A DNA stretch of 64,000 nt from Psychrobacter raelei (lineage in GTDB: Bacteria > Pseudomonadota > Gammaproteobacteria > Pseudomonadales > Moraxellaceae): NCBI RefSeq assembly GCF_022631235.3, contig NZ_CP093310.2:1550001-1614000 (forward strand). The letters run 5' to 3'. Below are positions 34,700 to 42,722 of this stretch, piece by piece. A program made the position numbers and the translations under genes. The notes below the pieces were generated by a model that was given only the letters and a program-made list of their open reading frames with translations, ran no database searches and was not told the DNA's origin. Each line of letters begins with the position of its first letter. The stretch's first letter is position 1.

Positions 34700-35812
34700 C
34701 TAATTAATTAACCTTAACTTTGGTTTGGTTGGTTGTTCCCCTGATAACATACCTTTTGGTAAGCAGCATAGCTGTTCTAAATCATCGGCATTATAAAATG
34801 TTCGATCAATTATATCTTCTTTGCGAAACCCACCTTCTTCTAGCAAGATTTTGACAGTGTTATACATTAATTCAGGTGTTTCTGGCTTAACGCTATCATC
34901 ATAAGGCTCACCATATCTCCATTTACGATAACTGTAGTTTTTGAATAAGCGTGTCTTATGATTATCATCAATGAGCCCTAACTGGCTATAACGCATTATT
35001 AATGAAGCAACAGATGTTCCCCAGTGACGCTTTTCGATCACCAAATTATCTAAAGTAACACTTTTGTAGTTTAAAGAAAAAGCGTCACTTGGCATTAATA
35101 GACAACCGGCAAAATAATTGGCTTGCCTTTCAATTTCCTTATAGCCAATGTTTTTACAGTCGGAACTGGTTAAATTTTTATGTAAAATACCATGCGCAAA
35201 CTCATGAGCATTATCAAATCTATTTCTAAAATAATTATCTTTATCTTTTGCTAAAAGAATATACGGTCTACCTGCCATCCAAGCAGACACCCCATCCATA
35301 TCGCTAGAATTCAGCCAATCTGAAGTAATTAACACACCAGAATTTTCAATTAATCTCGTTAAATTTTGAATAGGCCTATTCCCAAGACCCCACAATGTAC
35401 GCTGTTCTTCTGCAAGCTTCTCTATTTTTTCGTCTGTTATATTAAGAGCCTCTATTCTATTTGGAGAATCGACTAGGTTTAATGCAGGGTAATCCACCCA
35501 TTGCTCTAAAATCTCTGAAATCTCTCGAAAATAAAGCAGCTTGGCTTTTGCTTGATCTCTCGCGCTAGCTTCTGTTCTTGTTAATGATCTAAACTGATAT
35601 ACACCTTGTTCATCTATGCTTCTTAAGGAAAACCATCTCTCTGGCATAGATAGTGCCTTAGAAATCTTAGAGATTGCAGAATACGTAGGTTTATTTGCTC
35701 CACTTTCCCATCGAGATATCATTGAATCAGAGTAATCAATTTCTTGGGCTAGCGCTTCTTGTGTCATTCGTCTAGCATTCCGAGCTAAAACTAAACGTTC
35801 TGGATTAAACAT
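34700..35812 (-). CDS. XRE-family regulator with ImmA/IrrE metallopeptidase domain (370 aa)
   Basis: Residues 5-60 are an XRE helix-turn-helix (MTQEALAQEIDYSDSMISRW). Residues 150-260 are an M78 peptidase with HEFAH at 203-207 and a following Glu in KEIERQANYFAG, forming the zinc site. In mobile elements ImmA-like proteins cleave repressors. Chromosomal and phage two-gene relatives also act as toxin/antitoxin-like or defence regulators. Here it follows a 219-aa unknown gene by 19 bp, most likely in one operon. Confidence 0.85.
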   Translation of the reverse strand: MFNPERLVLARNARRMTQEALAQEIDYSDSMISRWESGANKPTYSAISKISKALSMPERWFSLRSIDEQGVYQFRSLTRTEASARDQAKAKLLYFREISEILEQWVDYPALNLVDSPNRIEALNITDEKIEKLAEEQRTLWGLGNRPIQNLTRLIENSGVLITSDWLNSSDMDGVSAWMAGRPYILLAKDKDNYFRNRFDNAHEFAHGILHKNLTSSDCKNIGYKEIERQANYFAGCLLMPSDAFSLNYKSVTLDNLVIEKRHWGTSVASLIMRYSQLGLIDDNHKTRLFKNYSYRKWRYGEPYDDSVKPETPELMYNTVKILLEEGGFRKEDIIDRTFYNADDLEQLCCLPKGMLSGEQPTKPKLRLIN

Positions 35813-35831
35813 AACATTTCACCTTGCAATA

Positions 35832-36491
35832 TTACTGACTTACCTGCGCATCAAGTTCTTGCAATGTCTTCTTAAGCGTAGGAGCAGCAGGCTGTATTTG
35901 CGGATTATTATCCTCATGCTGGAATTGCATTTGTATAATCTCTTCAAAGGAAATAATTAAATGAATTGTTTTTAAATCAGTGCTAGGTAGTAAGAAATTT
36001 AGATGAGGTTGATTGTCTTCGTCAACAAATACATCCAGTATCATAAACACTCTATCTGATCTGGCAATATTAGGGTTCTCAATCACATCAAATAAATCAG
36101 GCATCGCCTGTTCAAACATAGCATTATTTACAGCTTTATTTTTGAGATAATTTGCTTTTCGATACGACTGCATTGTCCCAGATCTTCGTGGGATTATAGA
36201 AAAAGAAGGTAATTCAATGAGAGGATATATACCTCCTTTTGGTTCAGTATTTTTTAAACGATATGAGGCATCAATTAAATTAACCATTGACTCCTGAGCC
36301 GCTTGGATTATTGCAAAATACTGATACTGTGGTCGAGAAAATGGCTTAATGACATCATCATATACATCCGTAATGAATCTTTCATGAGTGACAAGCTGAG
36401 CGGCAATCGCCTCATGCAGTTTAATTAATTTATCAATCGTAAACTCTTTAGCTATATGTTTAGAGAATATATTTTTTGGACTAGATTTCAT
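35832..36491 (-). CDS. Unknown partner of the ImmA-type gene (219 aa)
   Basis: First gene of the pair, with AGGAG before the ATG at 36491. The N-terminal half is helical (ITDVYDDVIKPFSRPQYQYF), the C-terminal half beta-rich with a Pro/Gln-rich tail. No active-site motif or membrane segment is seen. Since ImmA proteins often act on a protein encoded next to them, it could be the substrate or effector. The gene is absent from the conserved phage plan on either side. Confidence 0.6.
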   Translation of the reverse strand: MKSSPKNIFSKHIAKEFTIDKLIKLHEAIAAQLVTHERFITDVYDDVIKPFSRPQYQYFAIIQAAQESMVNLIDASYRLKNTEPKGGIYPLIELPSFSIIPRRSGTMQSYRKANYLKNKAVNNAMFEQAMPDLFDVIENPNIARSDRVFMILDVFVDEDNQPHLNFLLPSTDLKTIHLIISFEEIIQMQFQHEDNNPQIQPAAPTLKKTLQELDAQVSQ

Positions 36492-36503
36492 TTGACACTC
36501 CTA

Positions 36504-36543
36504 TTTGCATAATTTGGAATTTTATACAAAAAAGTTGCATGAA
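36504..36543 (-). promoter_or_regulatory. Promoter with CI-like operator before the ImmA pair
   Basis: The minus strand shows TTGATT, 15 bp, TATAAA and then TTATGCAAA (36504-36512), the complement of TTTGCATAA, the sequence repeated three times between cro and cI. The operator lies at the start of transcription, just before AGGAG. The island gene may thus be under prophage repression. Confidence 0.45.
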
Positions 36544-36579
36544 TCAATCTAATCTTTACTTTCACCTCAATATTTTGAG

Positions 36580-36951
36580 TCAATAGCCAATCATCTGCCT
36601 AAATCCTGGTAAGCTATTTCGTAACGCCTTAGGCATAGTAAGAGTGTAGTCTTTAAGTGGCTTCGTCATAATGATGGTATGACTCATTGCATTACCAATC
36701 TTGGGCTTTGACTCTACCTTGTGCTCAGTCCAAAGCTCAACCATATTATCACCCAAACTATTATCAACTTTGACCAGCCGGCCTAAGACAACCAAAACCT
36801 TAAGTTGTTCGCTGTAAACAATATCTTCGCCGTCTGCGTGCTCGATAAGCTGGTTATAAACCTTTTGACTGCACTTCAAAAACGATAACGGCTCAGTCTC
36901 TAAGCTGTTAAGACCTGGTAATATTCCATCTGTAAAGACTGCGCACTTCAT
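36580..36951 (-). CDS. Unknown early/middle protein (123 aa)
   Basis: Start set at the ATG at 36951 (GGAGGAG upstream); an in-frame GTG at 36957 is less likely. The product is alpha/beta, with a segment LKVLVVLGRLVKVDNSLG, and ends with a Lys/Arg-rich stretch TMPKALRNSLPGFRQ. It is the last gene of the leftward early operon before the island. Not recognised. Confidence 0.6.
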   Translation of the reverse strand: MKCAVFTDGILPGLNSLETEPLSFLKCSQKVYNQLIEHADGEDIVYSEQLKVLVVLGRLVKVDNSLGDNMVELWTEHKVESKPKIGNAMSHTIIMTKPLKDYTLTMPKALRNSLPGFRQMIGY

Positions 36952-36953
36952 AT

Positions 36954-37820
36954 TCACTCCTCCAAATCATCAAATTCAACATCTTCAGCATCACCATTAC
37001 GAAAAAAATCAGGGTCATGCTCAAGCTGGGTAAGCGACTGCATCCGTTCTTGCAATTCCCTATGCAGTTTTTCACGAGCAGCACGCTCTTCTTCATCAAT
37101 ACCTGCCAGCGCTTCAAGCGCCCCTAAACGGCGTTCTTGTTCTGATTGCTTAAAGTCCTCGGCACTAATACCACACATGGGCATTTCTTGTTCAGCAATC
37201 ACCTTTTGTGCCTGAGTTAAATTACCCAGTACAAAACTTAGACTTTTTATCACTCCTAACTTCTTAGCAATAGGGTCCTCTTCATCATCATAGAACTTAT
37301 AATCATCGTCATCACCAGTGCTAACATGGTCCAACTCAATAGGTGTTGGATTTAGCACGTTTTCTGCGACGTCAAGTGATAGCATGGTGATAGCATCTTC
37401 TAATGCACCCAGATTATGCAGTCTATTTCTATGTTTGATAATAACGCTGGCACGCTGTTCAGTTGAGAGAACGATTTTCTGTTTTGTTCTGTCTGTGCTA
37501 TCGATTATTGTTCTGTAAATTTGGGTTTCATGCTCATTTTTGACTTTATTGTTTTCTTTGTTCTCTAATTTTTTTTCAACCCCGTTCTGTTCACTTTTGT
37601 TCTGTTTTTTTTTCGCATTTTCCGCTCGTTCTTTCAGTTCAAGCATGGATAGCTTTTGCCAGTCATACTTTTTGGCACGGTTATATACGGCGGATTTAGA
37701 AGCCGGCGCCTTATCCCCGTACACTTCTTGTAAGTGGTCCACAACTTCTTGATAAGTAATATTGGGTGTACTCTCCCATAGGGCCTTAGCTGCCGCCCAC
37801 ACTTCCTTTGGTACTGCCAT
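36954..37820 (-). CDS. HTH protein, possible small terminase subunit (288 aa)
   Basis: The first 55 residues (VPKEVWAAAKALWESTPNIT, then a YQEVVDHLQEVYG and SAVYNRAKKYDWQ helix pair) form a helix-turn-helix like that at the start of small terminase subunits. A very basic Lys/Gln/Asn coiled segment follows, then an acidic helical C-terminal half rich in Glu/Asp. It overlaps the neighbouring genes by 1-4 bp. A small terminase so far from the large one would be unusual, so a replication or regulatory DNA-binding role is the alternative. Confidence 0.5.
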   Translation of the reverse strand: MAVPKEVWAAAKALWESTPNITYQEVVDHLQEVYGDKAPASKSAVYNRAKKYDWQKLSMLELKERAENAKKKQNKSEQNGVEKKLENKENNKVKNEHETQIYRTIIDSTDRTKQKIVLSTEQRASVIIKHRNRLHNLGALEDAITMLSLDVAENVLNPTPIELDHVSTGDDDDYKFYDDEEDPIAKKLGVIKSLSFVLGNLTQAQKVIAEQEMPMCGISAEDFKQSEQERRLGALEALAGIDEEERAAREKLHRELQERMQSLTQLEHDPDFFRNGDAEDVEFDDLEE

Positions 37821-38509
37821 CAGTTAACCCCTTTAATCATTTCTTCATCGCTATATACAGGTTCCGGCAAAGGTAGACTGTACTGATAGTCGCAATCAAG
37901 ATCAGATAGCATGATGTGCTTATCTTCTTTGTCTAGTCGCTGCTTAATCTGCATCATTTGCGTCTCAACAGCCATAATTTGCCTCGCTTGCTTAGATTCA
38001 ATCTTACGTATTGTTGACATAAGACTTTTAGCGCTTTGAGCGATTTGAGAGTCTTTTTGAACCTCTTGCTCTTTTAGCAGTCTGCATAACTGTTTCGCCT
38101 CAGCCAGTAGTGCTTCTTGATCATTGACGCAAATCGACTTCATATGCTCAGTGATTGTTTCGGCAAACTGTTCTGTTAAATGCTCTACCATTGCACGCGA
38201 TTGAGTCACCACATGATTAACTGTGCTTGCCAGCATATCCAGCTCTGGCTCTACCGATAGGCCGCAAATATAATCAAGCGACTGGTTATAAAGATTTTGA
38301 AATATCAGCAAATCCGTCAGCGTTAAATCTTTATTACCGTTCTCAATTTCACTAATACGGTTTCTATTGTTATCCACATTCCACACAATACGCATGACCT
38401 CAGCTTGAGTCATGCCAGCATTCTTTCTGGCCGCCGCCAAATTTCGGCCTATTGTTACTCTAATTTGCCTTAACTGTTTATCCGTAAACCCAAGCCGTTT
38501 TTTTGCCAC
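37820..38509 (-). CDS. XRE-family regulator with coiled coil (229 aa)
   Basis: Residues 14-75 are an XRE helix-turn-helix (NLAAARKNAGMTQAEVMRIV ... NRISEIENGNKDLTLTDL). The rest is a long helical segment (about 90-205) with heptads, probably for oligomerisation, and an acidic end. It lies between the VRR-NUC gene and the HTH gene at 36954. It is one candidate for the activator of the late promoters, though nothing in the sequence proves it. Confidence 0.7.
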   Translation of the reverse strand: MAKKRLGFTDKQLRQIRVTIGRNLAAARKNAGMTQAEVMRIVWNVDNNRNRISEIENGNKDLTLTDLLIFQNLYNQSLDYICGLSVEPELDMLASTVNHVVTQSRAMVEHLTEQFAETITEHMKSICVNDQEALLAEAKQLCRLLKEQEVQKDSQIAQSAKSLMSTIRKIESKQARQIMAVETQMMQIKQRLDKEDKHIMLSDLDCDYQYSLPLPEPVYSDEEMIKGVN

Positions 38510-38592
38510 ACGCGCGCCCTCATTGCAGTTTTTTCTGTCATTGATATAATCATGCTGCCTAATGAAGTAAGGGCTGGAATTGTCATCCTTTG

Positions 38593-38624
38593 GCGCTCAT
38601 GTAACCGCATGAGCGCTTTTTTTT
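38593..38624 (+). terminator. Terminator for rightward (antisense) transcription
   Basis: GCGCTCATG and CATGAGCGC form a 9-bp stem followed by eight T on the plus strand, while all nearby genes run leftward. It would stop rightward transcripts entering the early operon; leftward it has no T-run. Confidence 0.6.
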
Positions 38625-38630
38625 GCCTGT

Positions 38631-39077
38631 TTATTTGTCAGCTGTTAACTGGCTTACGCCATCAAAGTCACCTAATTTAATGTACTGCTGAATAACCTCT
38701 ATTACGTTATCAATCCCTTTAGCGACAACCGCGCAATACCCCTCTTTGGCCAACATCTCGATTCGTTCTTTTTGGGCTGGCGTCGCATAGCTGTTACCAT
38801 CTTTTTTAATCTCAATGCGCAGGCCGTGGTAAGCGCCTCTAGCAATATCAATAATCAAATCTGGGTAGCCCGCTTTCACACCCATACGCTTGAATTTAGC
38901 CGCCTCTGGTGAATACCTCTTACCGCTAGACCCAACTTTAGCGGCTCTCTTACCGCCGTTTGGTGAATGATGAATATAATCAAACAATGGCCGGCCTTTA
39001 AACTTCTGGCGCTTAGACCAATTCATTACTACCGTCTGTACTTCATCTTCTGATAATCCTATTCGTTTACCCCTCAT
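38631..39077 (-). CDS. VRR-NUC domain nuclease (148 aa)
   Basis: A stand-alone VRR-NUC protein of common phage size. The active-site pattern is present as KAGYPDLIIDIARG (Asp), then LRIEIKKDGN (ExK), and AQKERIEMLAKEGYCAVV afterwards. Such nucleases resolve DNA structures during phage replication. It is preceded by a small membrane protein gene and followed by the XRE-type regulator gene in the leftward early operon. Confidence 0.85.
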   Translation of the reverse strand: MRGKRIGLSEDEVQTVVMNWSKRQKFKGRPLFDYIHHSPNGGKRAAKVGSSGKRYSPEAAKFKRMGVKAGYPDLIIDIARGAYHGLRIEIKKDGNSYATPAQKERIEMLAKEGYCAVVAKGIDNVIEVIQQYIKLGDFDGVSQLTADK

Positions 39078-39083
39078 ACCCTT

Positions 39084-39302
39084 TTAACCCTTACTTGCCC
39101 CATAACAAAGTGATAAACGCCACTGTAAAAAAATAACTGGAACGGCTATCAAATACCCTAAAACACACTTGTGGTACCACTGGACCTGAAACCTATACAC
39201 CCGCCTGCCATCACCAAAAACCACACGAGCAATTAAATACGTGCTAAACAGGGAAAGAAAAAGATAGCACCACAACATCATCAAAAATAATTCGTTTAAC
39301 AT
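39084..39302 (-). CDS. Small membrane protein (72 aa)
   Basis: Residues 1-28 form a hydrophobic helix and residues 48-68 a second one, with a basic Arg-rich turn between, so it probably spans the inner membrane twice. It lies between an 87-aa gene and the VRR-NUC gene. Function unknown. Confidence 0.5.
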   Translation of the reverse strand: MLNELFLMMLWCYLFLSLFSTYLIARVVFGDGRRVYRFQVQWYHKCVLGYLIAVPVIFLQWRLSLCYGASKG

Positions 39303-39314
39303 AAAAAGCCCTTA

Positions 39315-39578
39315 CTAAAATCTAAAAATATTCTCGCCTTGTCTTAGTTGATAATCCCCAGTACCATCTGCACCCCAAACAATATCGCCCAACTCATGAT
39401 TAATCGCATTGCCCTTTAAATCCCATCGAACGATTTGATCAAAAAAAGGATTACCCTCAACTGCTCTTACCCGGGCGCTATACTGATTCCAATGATTGCC
39501 GGCCGGGTCATATGCTCTGCTTAAGCGTGTGAGCGTATAGCCCTTACTTGTTTTAAGCTTACCTGCTCTTACACCCAC
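39315..39578 (-). CDS. Unknown small early protein (87 aa)
   Basis: The gene overlaps the 152-aa gene upstream by 10 bp. The product is basic and beta-rich, with several Tyr/Trp residues (GNHWNQYSARVRAVEGNPFF). No motif recognised; translation is supported by the compact operon. Confidence 0.5.
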   Translation of the reverse strand: MGVRAGKLKTSKGYTLTRLSRAYDPAGNHWNQYSARVRAVEGNPFFDQIVRWDLKGNAINHELGDIVWGADGTGDYQLRQGENIFRF

Positions 39579-40027
39579 CGATAGCCACCTGGTGCCTTAA
39601 TCTTTGTTTTAAGCGCCCGTATGACCACATGACATTCACTATAATCAAGCTCAACCTCTGGCGCGTGCTCCATAAGCTCATCGCAAAAGTCTCTAAATGC
39701 TTGACCAATAGCAGCAACTAGCCCGGCTTGATCATGCTCGCCTTCAATTTCAGCCTTAGCGTGTGCACGTTGACCATCTTTGCTAACTGCATTCATGGTG
39801 AAAGTGTAAGTCCGGTCGTGGCTGAAAATATCATGTGGCCGGGTTAAGAAGTCTTCGGTACGTACCACTCGCTTGATTAGGTCCTCCACCTTGTCACCGT
39901 CCAAAAACATTTTCATATAGCCTTGATATTGGCGTGGCTTAGACTTCGCTTGTTGTATCTTCGTGGCTTTTTTCGCTTTTAACGCCTTAGCACGGCGCTG
40001 GTTTCTACTCAATTTATTCTTAGCCAT
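39569..40027 (-). CDS. Unknown early protein with basic N-terminus (152 aa)
   Basis: The first 35 residues are rich in Lys/Arg/Gln (KNKLSRNQRRAKALKAKKAT), the rest is alpha/beta. The charge suggests nucleic-acid contact. It follows the P-like replication gene by 14 bp. Not recognised. Confidence 0.6.
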   Translation of the reverse strand: MAKNKLSRNQRRAKALKAKKATKIQQAKSKPRQYQGYMKMFLDGDKVEDLIKRVVRTEDFLTRPHDIFSHDRTYTFTMNAVSKDGQRAHAKAEIEGEHDQAGLVAAIGQAFRDFCDELMEHAPEVELDYSECHVVIRALKTKIKAPGGYRWV

Positions 40028-40041
40028 GGATTCCCTTTGTT

Positions 40042-40752
40042 TTAAACTTCAACTGTTTCTTGTTTGGGCCTGCCTACACCGAATCTAGCCTTCATTTTTT
40101 CCCATTCTTGAGCTACTGGACTATCATCATTTAGGCGGGCAGGTTTAGGCGCTTCAATACGATGGGTTTTGGGTATCTCAAAATCAGCCCCATTCTTGTG
40201 TTCGATAATCACCTGCTCATAGACCGTGGCAAAGTATTTAATAAATCTGTTACCAGCACTCGCTAATTTGCCCCACCCGATGCGATTTGCAGTTTCTAGT
40301 ACAGTTGGGTGCCTCCAGTCTCTTTCGACGTCTCCGCGCATTCCTGAGCATCTACAGGCTGTTTCAAATGCGGTTTGTGTGTCTAGGTATTCACTTTGCT
40401 TGCCAGCTCTTGCTAACTCTAAAAAATCAGCTGGGGCTGTTGGTGGCCATGAAAGACTTAACGATTTACGCTTAGCTTGATTAAACTCGTCTTGTGTCAT
40501 GCCTAGGTCGGTTAATGCGATATACCAAACGGTCAGTGTGTCGACACCCCAGTCCTCATCTTTGATTTTTGATCTAAATAACTTTTTCCACCCTGCAAAC
40601 AAACTGGCTATCTGCTGCTTAGAAAGGCACGTTTGCGAATTCGTCTGGGTACTGCTGTGCAAGGTCTCTGGCAAGGTTCTCTGCGTAGATGTCTGCGCTT
40701 GATTTCTTTGGCTGTTCGTTAGCTTGGTTGTTAGCTGGTTGATTGATTGCAT
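40042..40752 (-). CDS. Lambda P-like replication protein
   Basis: From about residue 45 the product (KQQIASLFAGWKKLFRSKIK, then WPPTAPADFLELARAG and RHPTVLETANRIGWGKL) matches the style of P/loader proteins that bring the host helicase to the origin. The ATG at 40752 makes an overlap of 134 bp with the O-like gene. The first 43 residues are Ser/Thr/Gln-rich and read like a shadow frame, so the true start may be a non-ATG codon close to 40620. The P-like core is well supported; the start is not. Confidence 0.65.
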   Translation of the reverse strand: MQSINQLTTKLTNSQRNQAQTSTQRTLPETLHSSTQTNSQTCLSKQQIASLFAGWKKLFRSKIKDEDWGVDTLTVWYIALTDLGMTQDEFNQAKRKSLSLSWPPTAPADFLELARAGKQSEYLDTQTAFETACRCSGMRGDVERDWRHPTVLETANRIGWGKLASAGNRFIKYFATVYEQVIIEHKNGADFEIPKTHRIEAPKPARLNDDSPVAQEWEKMKARFGVGRPKQETVEV

Positions 40753-41503
40753 GATTAAGTCCTGTGTTCTGATTTCCTGTGTTTTGCTTAGCTGCGGTCT
40801 GCTTGTTATTTCGATTCCAGTTGCGACAAGTTGCTTGCCAGTTTTTCATCGATGATCTACCAACCTTCCAGCCGTTCGATTCGTAGTAATCAAAAAACCT
40901 TTCAGCAATTGCTTGTGAATCACTACGACCTAGTTCAGAAAAATAACTTTTAATCTGATTAACACTAGGCTTAACAAACTGATTTGTTTTTTTGGATTTG
41001 TCAGGCTCGGCTGGCTTTTCTTTTTTATTATTTTTTTCTTTATACTTTTCTTTAATTACTTTTCTTTCTTTTTCTTTATTACTTCCCAAATTTTGGGAGC
41101 CAACTTGGTCAAATTTTGGGAATCTAATGGTCAAATTTTGGGATGCTAAATTTTGGGATGCTAAATTTTGACCTAGTTTTTTGGGGTCGAAATTGGCGAT
41201 ATTTTCATAATTTAGACTGTAAATTGTTGTCTTTCTTTGCTGTCTTTTGGCAGTTAAAAAGCCAAAATCAACCAGCTCATTTACTACTTTTGAAACCGTA
41301 TTTTTGCTGATATTGCAGGTTTCTTGTAAAAAGCTATTCGATAGAGATTTATCGGTGTTTCCATAACCGTCTATCATTCTCACCATGCGTAGAAGAACCC
41401 CAAATGCAGCGGGCGACAAGAATGGCTGTGCGTCAAAAATCTTGTTATCAATCTGCGTATAGCCTGCTTCTCTCATTGGTGATTGCCTATAAACCGTATT
41501 CAT
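40619..41503 (-). CDS. Lambda O-like replication initiator
   Basis: Residues 1-115 form a winged-helix domain (PFLSPAAFGVLLRMVRMIDG, then FLQETCNISKNTVSKVVNEL) as in O-type initiators. A Lys/Glu low-complexity hinge follows, then a domain with SYFSELGRSDSQAIAERFFD and WKVGRSSMKNWQATCRNW found in phage replication proteins. A short NQN-rich repeat (QNLASQNLASQNL) lies in the middle; in lambda-type phages the origin sits inside this gene. The product should bind the origin and recruit the P-like protein. Confidence 0.75.
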   Translation of the reverse strand: MNTVYRQSPMREAGYTQIDNKIFDAQPFLSPAAFGVLLRMVRMIDGYGNTDKSLSNSFLQETCNISKNTVSKVVNELVDFGFLTAKRQQRKTTIYSLNYENIANFDPKKLGQNLASQNLASQNLTIRFPKFDQVGSQNLGSNKEKERKVIKEKYKEKNNKKEKPAEPDKSKKTNQFVKPSVNQIKSYFSELGRSDSQAIAERFFDYYESNGWKVGRSSMKNWQATCRNWNRNNKQTAAKQNTGNQNTGLNHAINQPANNQANEQPKKSSADIYAENLARDLAQQYPDEFANVPF

Positions 41504-41540
41504 GATTAAATATCCTTGTTAGTTACTTTTTGATGGTTAA

Positions 41541-42005
41541 TTAACACGCCTCTGATAATTCGCAGTTATCAGAGGTTTTTAGTTTGTAAGTCGTTACAGA
41601 TGTTCCGACCACCTTTGACCAGTCTCTTTTGGACTCAATCACATATCCAGTCCGTCTAAGATAAGTAATAGTCCTGGATAGTTTGTTTCTTTCAGACAGC
41701 TTTAATCCTTCGTTCGAGATAATCCCAGCCTCATGTTTAAATCTATTAAGCACATCTTCTTTGCTGTACTTGCGGCAACTTGGCGGGCGTTCATCGATCA
41801 CTATCTGATACGAGTATCTGATAGTTGAACCTTTTATCTGTTTAAACCCCTTCTGCTCTAGTCGTCTGCGCACGTATTCTTTGTTTCGAATATGCTCAAA
41901 ACTTGCCAGCGATATCTGCACGCCTGCCACCAACTCTGTGCCTAGCTCATCTTCGATAATCTGATCAACCGTCTTTTGCAAAGGATGAGTGATCTTCATA
42001 GCCAT
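41541..42005 (-). CDS. Winged-helix-like early protein (154 aa)
   Basis: The sequence KYSKEDVLNRFKHEAGIISN, then SERNKLSRTITYLRRTGYVI, has the outline of a winged helix-turn-helix with a recognition helix rich in Arg. It sits between the CII-like and O-like genes, where lambdoid phages have regulators or replication helpers. It starts 1 bp into the end of the CII-like gene. Role unproven. Confidence 0.55.
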   Translation of the reverse strand: MAMKITHPLQKTVDQIIEDELGTELVAGVQISLASFEHIRNKEYVRRRLEQKGFKQIKGSTIRYSYQIVIDERPPSCRKYSKEDVLNRFKHEAGIISNEGLKLSERNKLSRTITYLRRTGYVIESKRDWSKVVGTSVTTYKLKTSDNCELSEAC

Positions 42006-42349
42006 TACTTCTTGTCTCCCCCACTAAAAATAATGTCGATAAAATCAGGGCTATTTACACTCGTGCGTAGCATTGTTGCCATTGCCTGGGCCATGTCTCG
42101 GTCACAAAAAACAGCGTCTATATCAACAAGCTTGATGCCTAAAAAAGCACACATAATGGCAAACAGCTCCAAATCACCCTGCTTATCCTCACTGCCAACA
42201 AGGCGGCTAATCTTAGCTGTACTTACGCCTGTAGCCGCAGCTGTAGCACATTGCGTCTTGTCTGTAAGGCGCTGTAATAAAAAAGCGTAGTTGTTGCGTG
42301 CTATTCCACGCGTGGGGTCTGATAATAAATGTATCGGGGTGTGGCACAT
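42005..42349 (-). CDS. CII-like phage regulator (114 aa)
   Basis: The segment LLQRLTDKTQCATAAATGVS, with TAKISRLVG after it, is a helix-turn-helix of the CII type, and length and position (after cro, before replication genes) agree. In lambda-type phages CII activates the lysogeny promoters. The C-terminus is alpha-helical (CAFLGIKLVDIDAVFCDRDM) and acidic at the end. Confidence 0.75.
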   Translation of the reverse strand: MCHTPIHLLSDPTRGIARNNYAFLLQRLTDKTQCATAAATGVSTAKISRLVGSEDKQGDLELFAIMCAFLGIKLVDIDAVFCDRDMAQAMATMLRTSVNSPDFIDIIFSGGDKK

Positions 42350-42351
42350 AG

Positions 42352-42582
42352 TTAAGTCTCCTCGGTTTGTTGTTTAAAGTCATTCCAGTGTTGACCTTGA
42401 GTAATGACATGGTCGTAAAGACTATTGATTTTCTCAACATCAGACCATCTTGGATTTTTAGTTGCTCCACTTCCTAGTCGCGAGACTCGATACTGTGGAA
42501 TATCAGTTTGCTCTTCAATCATTGCCTGAGTCATTCCGACACCAATGAGTGTATTGATTTTCTCAATTAGCTTTGGAGTCAT
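42352..42582 (-). CDS. Cro-like repressor (76 aa)
   Basis: Start placed at the ATG at 42582 (MTPKLIEKINTLIG; AAGGAT upstream), 32 bp past the promoter -10. An HTH is visible in GMTQAMIEEQTDIPQYRVSR. It is divergent from the CI-type gene and is the first leftward gene, the position of cro. Confidence 0.75.
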   Translation of the reverse strand: MTPKLIEKINTLIGVGMTQAMIEEQTDIPQYRVSRLGSGATKNPRWSDVEKINSLYDHVITQGQHWNDFKQQTEET

Positions 42583-42613
42583 TTTTAGAATCCTTAAATT
42601 TATTAACATCGTT

Positions 42614-42707
42614 ATTATAATGCACATTTGCATAATGTAAACCCATATTTGCATAACTACTTACATATATATGCGTTTTTGCATAAAATAAGCTTGCACT
42701 TTAATAT
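42614..42707. promoter_or_regulatory. cI-cro control region with three operators
   Basis: Three TTTGCATAA sites lie at 42627-42635, 42648-42656 and 42678-42686 (plus strand). Leftward promoter: TTTACA (42636-42641), 16 bp, TATAAT (42614-42619), with the first operator between. Rightward promoter: TTGCAT (42679-42684), 17 bp, TAATAT (42702-42707), its -35 overlapping the third operator. This is the layout of a lambda-type switch. Confidence 0.75.
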
Positions 42708-42722
42708 TAATAGGTTGGTTGT

